Shown here one piece after another: positions 37,901 through 49,028 of a stretch of DNA of 64,000 nt (positions are counted from its first letter, which is position 1; each line of letters begins with the position of its first letter). Location: NCBI GenBank assembly GCA_951799445.1, contig OX637292.1:17363296-17427295 (forward strand), in the 5' to 3' direction. The notes beneath the pieces are model-generated. The model saw nothing but the letters and a program-made list of their open reading frames with translations, made no database searches and was not told the origin of the DNA. Both the position numbers and the translations under genes were made by a program. The stretch is from Pseudisothecium myosuroides. Its lineage: Eukaryota; Streptophyta; Bryopsida; Hypnales; Lembophyllaceae.

Positions 37901-38905
37901 CATCACCTTTTCCGCTTTCTTCCAATCTGCAGCTTTCTGCACATCAATATTCGAAAGCTTAATAAAAAATGACATTAAGAACAATCAAATAACAAGTTCG
38001 AGTCTGATCTGACTCTGAGCATCATTTTCAGATTTGAGCTCCTCAAGTTGGATTTTCGATAGCGCGCAATCTTAATTAAGTTCGACGAAAATTTTGGAAG
38101 CTGCTGAACTTTAACGCGAACCTAAGTGCTACGTGCAATTTCAATGTTCACAATCTGCTTGATCTTGATTTTCAAGCTCTTGAGCTCATAATCGAACATT
38201 CATCTCTCCACGCAGTTTAATTTCTCAAACAAAATACTCATAGAAGGCTCATAAATTATTATCCAAATGCGACTTGGAAAATTCAAAGTAACATGATTGC
38301 AAAATTCGTCATAGCACCTCCACAGCCATTTCCAAACTGCACCGACCACGGTGTACAAACCAGAATCCAGAAGCACAATGACAGTGACTACTTACTAACC
38401 CGATCATTCATAGAACTCATAATTATAACTCCTCTGCGGCTTGGAAAATCCAACAATGCAATGTTACAGCAAAATTCGTCATAGCACCGCCATAGCCAAA
38501 TCCGAGTTTTAAAGAAAAAATGAAATAAGATTGCAAGAAAATGATTCGCGGACTGAAATTCAAAAATTTCACCATTTCAATTCCAATTCCAATTCCAATA
38601 TTCACTTCGTTTAAACCTACGTCAACCGTCCAGGGAGTACAAAATCACAATCCAGAAGCAGGCCAGAGGCTTACCCGATCAATCTTGGCAGGCTCCTCGA
38701 CTTCCACCGCCCCGGACCCGCTGTCCAAATCCGCGGTGGCCACGACGCGCACGAGCCGGGTGCTGGTCCGGCGCCATGGCTCGGAAGAAGAAGAAGAAGC
38801 GGAATTGGCGTGGGAGAGAAAGGAAACGGACGGAGACAAAGTGCAGGCGCAAGCAGCACGGTTAGGGCAAGTGAGAAGCGCCAGAGTAGCATTGGACGCC
38901 CACAT
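34972..38905 (-). CDS. SRRP1: Chloroplast S1-domain RNA-binding protein (SRRP1-like)
   Basis: Minus-strand exons: 38675-38905, 37777-37936, 37586-37647, 37292-37451, 36935-37055, 36383-36473, 36126-36220, 35678-35756, 35223-35273 and 34972-35055. Overhangs match at each gt/ag junction, giving 377 aa. Residues 1-60 are Ser/Ala/Thr-rich with few acidic residues, a likely chloroplast transit peptide. The first S1 fold is in exons 2-4 (RGRVDACNSGGLLVRFGS, RLIFSEKLA). The second is at about 181-256 (GSVYDGKVNSVTDFGAFVDL, SGLVHISELSW, VKVIQVDKERLRLALSIKQL). After DPLLETLDTL comes a conserved C-terminal domain (LPGLEQICEELMNEEG, APVEDGKFSLLARAGRQ, VQEVQLNTNLDREGIKAAVQRV). This architecture matches Arabidopsis SRRP1, a chloroplast protein linked to RNA processing and ABA response. 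Mapping to SRRP1 is from memory of family features, not a search. Confidence 0.9.
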
Positions 38906-39920
38906 TGCTGCCGACTTTGCGAGGTCCTTACACAGGCAGAATGTGGAAGCTCGGGGATGACGAAGGAGGAAATCAAGCTCGGGAAACAGAGGCCGAGCTC
39001 ACTCAAGGCCCTCAGCGTCATTGTGGTCGCGTTGGTTCGGATAACTTACGACGCCGACGACGACGAGTCTTCCGTCTTTCCATCCTGTTTCTTTTTCCTT
39101 CTCGTGTTTCTTTTATCTTTCTAGTCTTTTTATCTTATGACCTCACGAATGTCAAAGCATTCGATGAGATTACCAGCAAACTCAAGAGAAATGCAACCCA
39201 AGTGGTTTCATAATTTTTCAATGCTCTAGTAATATATTGCAAACTTTTAAATATAAAATATAAAATATTTTGTATATAACACTAGACTCGCCTTGAATGA
39301 ACACCCTTGAAGTATAAACTATACCAGCTTCTACATTGTGCTCTCAAGCATTCATATAACCGTGATATGGTTCCTTCCAAGAATCTTGGTTTTTCAATTA
39401 GCTCGAGAGTGTTTTGTCAATGTTTATCAAATATAAATCCATTTTTAAATTAATCATGTATATTTTCAAAAGTGAACCTACAATGCATGTGAGTCCAAAA
39501 CCCACTTCAAAGACCCTCAACTCTTGGACTTACTACGGTAGTAGTAGTAAAACTCATATACATCAACATATTGGATATGAATCTTATGGTAAAATCAACA
39601 GGTCTAATTTTTAGTTGAATATTATTATTTTTTTCATTTATTCCACTTCTTCTTGCTTTTAATTCTTCCTCTTGTTTTTCAAATTTTTCTCTTCAAAATT
39701 GAAATTGAAATTTACTTAGTCTTCACGATTTGAAAATATAGTTCCAAAAAGATGTTTTTGACTTGAAGTACTGAATTTATAATATGCAATTAGTAACAGC
39801 ATTGCAAAGTAATTACATTTAATTGCAACTTTGGCCTAATAGATTAATGTCCACAATGCATACAAGTTAGCTCCTTAAAGACCTAAAGGTAGTCTAGATT
39901 TTCAAAATTGTGAACATATG

Positions 39921-40161
39921 CATTAGGAGAGATTTGAAGGCAAGGGAGGGCCGTTTCAGGCTTGTTCCCCTTGCTAGGAATAGTTAGAATATTTTAATAA
40001 TAAAAAAATTAAAATTAAAATTATATTTTAAAAAAATTAAAAAATAATTTCTGATGTGGCACTCTCTTGGCCACGTCAGATTACAGTTCCTGGGGCATTC
40101 CCAAAGTTTTCACAATCCAGGAACTTGCAGTCTTGTTTTGTCCCCAAATTTCTTCTATTGG
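39921..40161. mobile_element. MITE-like element, family 5, copy 2
   Basis: Left end CATTAGGAGAGATTTG followed by GGGAGGGCCGTTTCAGG; right end (reverse complement) CCAATAGAAGAAATTTGGGG. An A/T-only core (about 39992-40048) is followed by a GTGGC...GCCACGTCAG mirror. More decayed than its relatives. Confidence 0.5.
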
Positions 40162-41118
40162 ATTATAAAATATAACTTAAAATAATAATTTAAAGATGAC
40201 CATTAAACAAAAGTTGTAAAATGAGATCTAGAGATCATATCCATATGATAAGATCAATTATTGTGCTAACTGATATTCTTCAATAAAATTTGAAATTGAA
40301 AATTGGAATTCCTTCTAAAATTGATTACATATTGAATTTTTGTACTTTTCACAAGAACATTTTTTTGTAAAGGTTCAAGATTTTAACTTCTAATTATAAT
40401 AAATTTTAGAATTTTCATTTACCTTATTAATTTAGGTTAATTTGAAAGGATCAATTTTAGAATTAGAAAAGTTATTTTTGAGGTCAAACAAATTGATATC
40501 CTTGAATCCTAAACCCTTGAACAATATATAACATTTATAAAGAACAATTTTGAAAATTTATCTGTACAAATGTAAGAGAACTATTACAAGAATCAAGAAA
40601 CATTCAAAATTAATAGATGAATGAATCAAGATTTTATGTATGGATGACATATTTGTATTCATTTGTAGTTTGAAATTTGAACCTCTAATCTTTAAGGGAT
40701 TAAAGATGAGACCGTAGGATTGAATTTGGATAATCAATACTTTAAAAATTCATACTCCATTCATAAAAAATCCATAAATTATATAAAGAAACTATAAATT
40801 TCAAGATGTTGGTTATGCTAATCCAAAAACCAACCCTACCAAAAATCAATCCCAGAGTCTCATATTGAAATCGTGTACATTTTAGATAAGACACTAAGGT
40901 AGAAGCACCAATTGTCAATTGTGCCTAGTATCCAACCCGTAGGGTGCACTATTTCCAACTTTAAGTTGGAAATCAAAGTTTGGAATGTTTTTTTTAACCC
41001 TTTTCAAGGTTAGGACTAATAAGGTTATGACACATGTATTAAAGTAGTGAGCAAGAAAGTAGTTTATAAATGATTGAAATTGGAAGAGTCTAGACATTAG
41101 CTACTAATGTATATGATA

Positions 41119-42550
41119 GTTGTCACATTACATTGACTGTCCGCCCAAACTGTCTAATTCTCCCACCCGCCCAGGATGTCCAGTGGCACTAATCTACCCA
41201 ATGTGATTACTTTAAGGTAGTCACATTAACTGTCCGGTCCGTCCGAACCGTTTGATGTGTCCGCCCATCTAGGACGTTCGTTGATTCTTATTTGCCCAAT
41301 GTGACAACAATGGTGTAGAATTCAAGGATACAAAAAACCTTGAAGAATTCTACGATCGCCCTCGATTGAGCTTTGCACTGCTATCGTAACGGAGAAATCA
41401 AGGACAAGCCCTCTCAAGCTGTAATTTGAGCACCATCTCTATGAAACAATAATGTTTAAAATTTCTACGTTCACTTCAATTGAGCTTTGCATCGCTGTTG
41501 TTACAGTTGATACTAAATACACCCTCGAAAACTCAGTTTCAAGTACAGAATTCAAAGATGCAAAAATCTCAAAGAATTTTATATTCGCTCTCAATTGAAC
41601 TTTGAATCTCTGTCGTTACCAACGAGGTAGAATTCTTGCCCTCACAAGTTGATATTGAAGGTTGAGTTCAAGGATACATCATCATCGGAGATTTCTATGT
41701 TCGCCTTCGATTGAGCTTTGCACCTATGTCGTTACAAACGAAGCAAAATTCAAGCCATTCAAGCCATCTCAAGCTAATATTGAAGGCAAAATTCAAGGAT
41801 ACAAAACCCTTGAAGATTTCTATATTTGCCCTCCATTGAGCTTTGCACCATGGTATTACCAACAATACAAAATAGACACCCTCAGAAATTCAGTTTCAAG
41901 CGCCAATTGTAGTTGTCATATTAAACCGACCGTCCGCCCAAACTGTCCAATTTTCTCACCCGCCTAGGATGTCCAATGACTCTAATTCGCCTAATGTGAT
42001 TACTTTATGGTAGTCACATTAATCGTCTAGTCCGTCCAAACCGTCCGTTGTGTCTACCCATCTAGGGTGTCCGGTGATCCTAATTCACTCAATGTGACAA
42101 CAATGGTGCAAAATTTAAGGATACAAAAAACCCTTGAAGAATCTATGTTTGCCCTTGATTGAGCTTTGCACCACTGTCGAAACGGAGGCCAATCAAGGAC
42201 AAGCCCTTTCAAGCTATATTTGGAGCGCCATCTCTATGAAATAATAACACTGAAGTTTTCTACATTCGCCCTTGAGCAATTGAGCTTTGCACCGCTGTTG
42301 ATACCGACGATACGAAATAGACACCCTCACAAGCTCAGTTTCTAGCGTAGAACTCAAGATTAAAAAAAACTTGAAGAATTCTACGTTCACCCTCAATTGA
42401 GCCTTCCACCATTGTTGTAACAGAGGAATCAAGGACAAGTCCTCTCAAGCTATAATTCAAGCGCTATCTCCATGAAACAATAGTGTTGAAGATTTCTAAA
42501 TTTGCCCTCGATTGAGCTCAATTTTTGCTTTGCACCGCTATCGTTATACT
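41119..42550 (+). repeat. 793-bp tandem duplication built from shorter subrepeats
   Basis: CCGCCCAAAC occurs at 41141 and 41934, and AATGTGACAACAATGGTG at 41298 and 42091, both exactly 793 bp apart. Within each large unit a subrepeat recurs every ~100-190 bp: TTCTACGTTCGCCC, then ATTGAGCTTTGCACC, then CTGTCGTTAC, with AAGGATACAAAA and CCTCTCAAGCT blocks. The second large unit appears to break off near 42550. Confidence 0.85.
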
Positions 42551-42699
42551 AGTAGAGTAATCAATGTCCAAATTAACAAAAGAATGTTGATTTTTTCTGT
42601 TGATTTTGTCAAATCCGGAGGGGGGGGAATCAAAATTTTTTGTTGCCCAAATTTTTAGGCAACCAAAAAGATTTTTTTTATTGCCCATAAATTTCAGGT

Positions 42700-42783
42700 A
42701 GCCATACAAGCTTCCCACGGTTGCCTACGGGAGTCGAACCCAAGTCTTTAGGCTTGGTATGGAAGGCAACCCATTCCTGACCA
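42700..42783 (-). mobile_element. tRNA-derived SINE candidate (head region)
   Basis: Read on the minus strand, TGGTCAGGAATGGG (42770-42783) resembles an RNA polymerase III A box. GGTTCGACTCC (42730-42740) is a perfect B box, 29 bp further on. GGTTGCCT and AGGCAACC flank the B-box part, and CCAAG/CTTGG pair between them. There is no D arm, so this is not a working tRNA. The GGTCAGGAATGGGTTGCCTT head recurs in the opposite orientation near 43135. The body and tail would extend towards 42560. Confidence 0.5.
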
Positions 42784-43687
42784 CTTAAAAGAATTTCATG
42801 TATCTGCAAGGCTACTGTTGTGACTGGGAATTTTTTCTTGGTGTAGCGATAGACTACGAAAGGTTTCCATAATTTTCCAGATTTTTTTTCCACAAAACAA
42901 AATAACTGTGAATTTTCAACGGAAGATTCTATTCCTCTCATATTAGTGACATAGGGCTTGCTATTTTCAACCATGGGCTGAAAACAAAATTGATCAAGGG
43001 GTGGTTTCACTATTGAGAGTCTTATAGCCTATCAAAATGCGCCACAACTACCCTAGGAATTGCACCGCAATTAATTTTTGTTCTTCTCCTGCTTCACGGA
43101 AAAAGAACAGTCTATATAGCCAGAGTGGGGAACTGGTCAGGAATGGGTTGCCTTCTATAGTACAAGGCTCCATCCAACACACCACACTTGAAATTTCATG
43201 CGAAATTTTAAGATTATTTTCTTATTTATGCTTTTAGAATTTGGTATTCATTTAATTTAGTCAACTTTGGCGAGCATTTGCACATAGTAGAATTACTTCT
43301 TTGAAAATTTTTGAACTAATAAAAGTTGTAAAATCAAGCTAAGTTTCATCTCCAAAAATTCGTTTGTGATTTTAAATGTCTATTCAAAAGTTATGGACAA
43401 AATTTAGAGAGGATGTTAGAAAATGTCAAAGAAAATGTCCCTTCCAACTCCTCTCTGAAATTTGTTCATAGCTTTTTATTGGAAGCTCTAAATCTCAAAT
43501 GGATTGTTGAAGTTGAAATTTAAATTGATTTTACACCTTTTTTTAGTTCACAATTTTTGAAAAAAGCTATTCTACTATTCCAAAATGGACGCCAAAGTCC
43601 ACTAAGTTTAGAAAATACTAAATTTTAATGATTAAGTTAAAAAAAAATATTTTTATTGAACATAGAATTCCAATTGTGGTGTTTCAA

Positions 43688-44546
43688 CCCCTAAAGAACG
43701 AAATGGCATTTTTTTTTGGCAATCTAGCAATTATGAATAACTTGCTACAGACGGAGATTTTAATTTTTTTCTTTAAAATTTTCACACAACATGTGGTCAA
43801 GGAGTAGCCTGGTGGGCAGCTTGGGCAGCTAAAAAAAATCACTTTTTTCAGAATAAAAATTTTCAACTTAGTTTCCTAGATTTATATTTACGTAAATTTT
43901 TTTGAATCATTCCATTTAAATTAACAAGATGAAAGTTATGAAAAGTTTTTGTTTGCAAGCAATTATGAAATCTCTATCGTAAAATAAATATTGAAATTCT
44001 TCTATTTAACTCAATTTTCAATATGTATTAAAAAAATAAAAGCATTGAATTTAGATTATTTATTACAACATTGCAAACATTGGCATTGGAATGTTTCAAT
44101 TTCATAACTAAATTCTAATTAACAATTTAGTATTTAAAATCATATTCGACTTCTTTCTACTTGCTATTTTTTTCAAGCAGGAACATGAAATATTTTTTGT
44201 TGAAAGTTTTTATATATATTTCCAACTTGTTTCTTCAACATACAATAATATCAAGAGTAAAAAATTGTAAAATCTACACATTTTTCTTTAAATATTTTGA
44301 AAGATGAAATCTAACTATTTGGGAAGAGTTGAAAACACTTTTAAAAAAAATTGAAGCAACATAATCTTGCAATTGGTAAGGTTTTTTATTTTGAATTTTT
44401 AGGTTGGTGTACTCTTAACAAATTCAGTACAAAATCCTACAGTTGAATTTGTTATTGAATAAATATAGACGAAGAATTTAGCCTTGTTTTGGATTTCAGT
44501 ACTTTGAAGTAGTTTTAGGCCTAAAAGCAACAAATTCATTTAGGGG
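43688..44546. mobile_element. TTAA-type non-autonomous element (859 bp)
   Basis: Ends CCCCTAAAGAACG and CATTTAGGGG; the right flank is TTAA (44547-44550), the left is a one-base variant, TCAA (43684-43687). The interior shares AAATCACTTTTTTCAG, GCAATTATGAAATCTCTA and AACTTGTTTCTT-type blocks with the other TTAA elements. No transposase. Confidence 0.7.
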
Positions 44547-44727
44547 TTAAACAGTGCTCAAATGAGAAAATTTATTTGAAACGCTTGTAAGTCAAAATTG
44601 TGTGTTTGTATGCCTTTCAACTTTTGGAATTCTGTTAACAATGTTGTTGAAAGTATGTATGAAGAATTTCTGACCAATTGGATTTTTTTGTCATGGCTGC
44701 CCAAAACTGCCCATTACTAAAAGAAAT

Positions 44728-45014
44728 CATTAGATGTTTTTTGGGGTCTTTGGAGGGCCATTTTGGAGGCGTTCCCTGATCTGGCCCGATTTTGTGAATA
44801 GTGGTACGCTGTCAAAAAATATTTATTAAAATTAAAAAAATTAAAAATTAAAAAAAAAATCAAATATCATTCTGAGCAAAAAAAATTAAAAATTAAAATT
44901 TCAAAAATGACGTGGTAATCACTGTGCCACATCAGCCAACTGCTGCAACGTGTTCTCGCAATGATTTTGCAGGGGAACTCGCAGCCCTCCAAGACCCCTG
45001 AATCCCATCTAATG
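44728..45014. mobile_element. MITE-like element, family 5, copy 3
   Basis: The best preserved copy. The left end reads CATTAGATG, then GGGGTCTTTGGAGGGC; the right end, reverse-complemented, reads CATTAGATG, then GGGGTCTTGGAGGGC. The core (about 44815-44905) is A/T-rich with AAAATTAAAAA-type runs, followed by a GACGTGG...GTGCCACATCAG mirror. Confidence 0.7.
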
Positions 45015-46167
45015 GATCTTTTGAGACACAACCTTTTAATTGCATCTTAGATTGGTCTAAAAATTTTAGGCATTGATCTAGTAGTAAAGCACCTTTGGTA
45101 AAAATTTTACAAAAATTGTATTCAATAAATATTGCATTGAGAAGGGCTTGCCTCAAAGAAGAAAATTGGCTTGAAATCATGCTTCAAGGCTTTAAAGGTT
45201 CATTGACTATTTGGCATCAATGTGCCGACCTTGCTCTACTGCAACAGAATAAAAATATTATGAATGTGCAAAATTCCAAAATATTATGAATGTGCCAAGT
45301 AGATACAAAGAGTTTCCAAAGATTCTCAAAGATTCCAAAAAGATTCTCACAAATTCCACAAATTCCAAGGATTCCAAAAAGATTTTAGATTCCCTAAAAT
45401 TCTATTGATTTGGTCATTACTCTATTCAAATCAACTAAAAGCGGGCGGCCATTTGTTGGCTTCAACAAAACGGTCATTACAGTGCTCCAAACAACAAGAA
45501 AGTGTTGAGTTTCTGTTGATTTGGTTGTGATTTTCCCACTTTTGGTAGTACACTTTTTGACTCCCAAAATTCACAATAATTTCAATTTTGGGAATAAAAT
45601 TCTAAAAATTTTACAACCCCTATATTTCCTGTCTTTCTATATTATAAAAATTTCCACCACCTCATACTGCACAAGATCTTCTCCAAAATTTTTTAACCCC
45701 TAAATGCCCAAGACACCCAAATGTGGTGTAGAAGAAACTTTGAATTTAAATAAAACCTTATCAAATTGCTATTTTTAGTAGTTTACATTTTTGAAAGATT
45801 CTTTTTGAAGTCTAGTTTTAGCATCAAAAATCCAATTTTGAAAATGAATGATTATGACTTTTCTATTCAAGATTTTGTACAAAGGTACCCATTGCAATCT
45901 TGACTTTTTGTAGTGTTGAGGGCTCTTGGAAATGAGCCTCAAATACACTAGATCTTGGAGAAAAAATCACACTAGAAATTCATTTAAAAAAATTGTAGAG
46001 CAGATTTTGAGAAGTCATAAATTGATTAGAGTAATATTTGTTAGGCCCTTCAACCTCATATTTTTTTGGTCTTAAACTTCTTAGATTTGACATGCAAAAA
46101 GAGAGCTCAAAGATTTTTATAGTTTTAACACCTTGATGATTGAACATTATAGTCTTTCAATCCTTAA

Positions 46168-47391
46168 CCCCTAAAGGACCGGCATGCATTTTTTGGCTGT
46201 ATAGAAATTTTTGGCAAGTACGTGTGACTAGAGATTTCCATATTTTAAGCTGAAATTTTAATAAAAGGTGGGCGCAAGGAATATCTTTCATATGCACTAA
46301 ATTTCATGACATTTGAAAATAGGAGTCAAAAGTTATGGCCAAATATGTTACTTTTTTTCGTAACTGGGTAGCCCGGGCAGATCAGAAAAAAATACTTTTT
46401 TCAAAAATAAAAACTTGAAATTGGTTTTCTAGAGTTATATATACCTGGAAAGCTTTGAATCATTCCATTTCGACCAATGAGTCAAAAGTTATGAGGGTTT
46501 TTAGTTTGCGGGCAGTTATGGATTCTCTACTCTGAAATAAACTTTGAAGTTGTTTATTTCACTCAATTTTTAATATTTTTTGAAAAAAAAAAAATCATAA
46601 GATGAAGGTTGTTTATTACAACATTACAACCATTGGGATTGACATTTTTCAATTCCATAATTAAATTCTTAACAATTTAGTATTTTGGATCATTCTCTAC
46701 TTCTTTCTACTTACTATTTTTTTTATATATGTTGTACAATTCCAAATAATTTGAAATTTTTTAAGCACGTAGCCAACTTGTTTAGAAATAAGAATTCAAA
46801 AAAGCACCACCATTTTGGACATTTTTTCATACAAATGTGACCTTGTGAAGTGCAGTTGCCTTGTTTTTCGCAGAGACAAAAAAAGGATTTTTGCCAATTC
46901 AAATGCTAATATCTACCAATCCACATGGTGGAAAATTCTGAAATTTTTTCCACATCTTCTAAAACTAGTTTACTATAAGATCCTATGGTTACATGTGTCA
47001 AAAAAGTTTTTTTTTCAAAAATTTGGTTCTTCTACTAAAAATGGCAGTTAAATTTTTTTTTAAGCATGTAGCCAACTTGTTTAGAAAAAATAATTCAAAG
47101 AAGCACCACCATTTTGGACATTTTTTCATACAAATGTGACCTTGTGAAGTGCAGCTGCCCTGTTTTTCGTAGGGACAAAAAAGGATTTTTGCCAATTCAA
47201 ATGCTAATATCTACCACTCCACATGGTGGAAAATTCTGAAATTTTTTCCACATCTTCTAAAACTAGTTTACTATAAGATCCTATGGTTACATGTGTCAAA
47301 ATTTTATTTTTTTTCAAAAATTTGGTTCTTCTACTAAAAATGGCAGTTTTTGAGTGTTTTTGGTGAAAATATAGTCATGGAACTTTAGGGG
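46168..47391. mobile_element. Inner TTAA-type element with internal duplication
   Basis: The left flank is TTAA (46164-46167) with end CCCCTAAAGGACCGGCATGC; the right end is GGAACTTTAGGGG followed by TTGA (47392-47395), one base off TTAA. It contains a tandem duplication of about 300 bp (46761-47060 and 47061-47350). It is the closest relative of 1795-2611, and its left part matches 60752-61701. Confidence 0.8.
46761..47350 (+). repeat. ~300-bp tandem duplication inside a transposon
   Basis: Both units run from AAGCACGTAGCC/AAGCATGTAGCCAACTTG to TTCTACTAAAAATGGCAGTT, with long identical stretches including CATACAAATGTGACCTTGTG and TTTGCCAATTCAAATGCTAA. Divergence is a few percent, far less than between separate elements, so the duplication is comparatively young. 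The related copy at 1795-2611 has one unit only. Confidence 0.85.
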
Positions 47392-49028
47392 TTGAATGAT
47401 ATATATATATATATATCCTATGTGATCTCTAGCATGTCTAGTTTGAATTTGTACGGTTACAATTCAAAATAAATTGATTCAACTTATCAAAATGTTGACT
47501 TTTTGTTTAATTTAGAGCAAATTCCAAGAGGCTCAAAACACCTTGGGCATTTAGGGGTTAAATGATCGACTAATGGTGCTTCTGCCTTAAGCTTAGAAGG
47601 CTTTTGATGTGGTGGAAAGCATCGAAGGCAGGCGCTTCTGGCGCCAACGAGACGTCTCTCTTTCTCTTCTCCTCCGGGATTCGCGTCGCCCCAGCCAATT
47701 GTCGCTCATCGCAACAACAAAGTCTTTCAAGCTTCCAATCTCTCCATGTCTCGAAGCTTCACTCAATTGTCGCACAACTCTGTCCTTGCGGGCTCGGAGC
47801 TTTCCTTTTTTTTGTACCTTACCCATCTGACCAATTGTCCTTCTCGCCACGCATCAAGGAATCAATCAGGCACTCTCCCCTTGCCAGAAGAAGGCACCTC
47901 AACTCCTGCCTCTTCTGTCCAATTCGTTCTTTCTGCTCATCTGTACCTTACAGATTCCCGTACAGATGGTGTACAGTTGCTTATGACCTCCGGATAACAC
48001 TCCCTCACTCATGCAGTGACCTCATCGGTAGTGCACTTAATTAGTTCTCCGCGACTGCTCCAGTGCAGATGCGGAGTGGGGGTGGCCTTAGTAATTTTAG
48101 AACAGAGCGATGGCAATGGCGACGGAATCGATAGATAGTCGGTTGCCTGAGGGAGACTGACTGAGTTTCGGCACTACTGCGGAAGAGTTCGTCGTCGTTG
48201 AGGACGCGCATGATTGGAGAGGAATTTGAGAATTTTATTATATTTGCACCCAGATTATAAGGCCTGAGAGGTTTATTTTTTGGTTTGTTGTCTGACCTTG
48301 GTGGCAGTCTTTGTTGACCTCGGGTAAGTAAGTTACGATAAGTTAGTATCATCGTCGCCCTCGCCGCCGTTCGTTTCTTACTCATAGCACGATGATTAGT
48401 CCATTGGTGGCACTCAATTAGGTGCAGCACGGCGGATTTTGAGGGTTGGGTTTTCTTGGGTGTCGCGCCGGGAGCGAGTGATTCGGGCTTGGTGGATGAG
48501 GGAGTGGTAGCGGCGATTGTATTATTGTGAGGGGAAACGGACGACGAGGGAGATCGTGAGACGTGGTTGATGGCGACCTGGGGTGCGTGTACTTCGTACC
48601 GAATTTTTACTTTTTGGTTGAATGTTGTGATGGAGTGAGTAGTTCATGTTTAGCGTCGCACTAGCCCAAGCGCTTTTGAGAAACCCCGATCGCTCTTAAA
48701 CTCGACCATCGAAGCTTTTTCGCACTCCTTTGAAGCTCTTTCGATTTGCTTCATTCGATGTCGGAAAGATTCACTCTGTATCTTTCTGGCTGCAGAGATT
48801 GACTCTCAAACCCTCGCGGGTGCGGATTTCTCCCCGAAACCAATTGAGGAGTGGGCGTGATCGATCGAATAATAGTCGTGGTGAGATCACTCCAATTAGG
48901 GTTACAGTCCGTCTCTTACAGATCTACACGAAAGGGCATGTTGCCCTTCGCGGGAATTTCGTGCATACTGCAACAATGAATTTTGATTGATGGCGAGGTG
49001 TCAGTAGTGGAAGAACAATAATTCGGAG

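Larger units (their letters stand above)
45697..47557. mobile_element. Outer TTAA-flanked element, hosting a nested copy
   Basis: Flanked by TTAA at 45693-45696 and 47558-47561. Inverted ends: CCCCTAAATGCCCAAG on the left, and the same sequence on the right when reverse-complemented. It spans 1861 bp, of which 1224 bp (46168-47391) is a second element of the same superfamily, leaving about 637 bp of its own sequence. No transposase frame. Confidence 0.85.
45530..47590. repeat. Family-2 repeat copy interrupted by nested TTAA elements
   Basis: From about 45530 to 45692, and again from 47558 to 47590, the sequence aligns with the continuous element at 63279-63586. Landmarks are CTTTTTGACTCCCAAAATTCA, CACCTCATA and GATCTTCTCC before the break; AATGATCGACTA and GGTGCTTCTGCCTTAA follow it. 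The interruption is exactly the 45697-47557 transposon plus one extra TTAA. The left terminus was not found. Confidence 0.75.
38906..49028. other. Gene-free interval: transposons and tandem duplication
   Basis: Holds the presumed SRRP1 promoter (38906-39200), a family-5 element (39921-40161), a family-2 left end (about 40894), the 793-bp tandem duplication (41119-42550), a SINE candidate (42700-42783), a TTAA-type element (43688-44546), another family-5 element (44728-45014), the nested TTAA cluster (45697-47557) and the XYLT promoter/leader (from about 47.6 kb). Open frames at 47.6-48.4 kb show no recognisable domains. Confidence 0.6.

Noticed and set aside
42728..42783. Intact tRNA gene on the minus strand
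   Set aside because: The B box is perfect, but the D arm is missing, the anticodon loop is 8 nt and the T stem is incomplete. A SINE head fits better.
45693..47561. Interstitial telomere repeats (CCCCTAAAG / CTTTAGGGG resemble plant CCCTAAA)
   Set aside because: Each occurs once, at element boundaries, next to TTAA and paired with an inverted partner. There are no tandem arrays.
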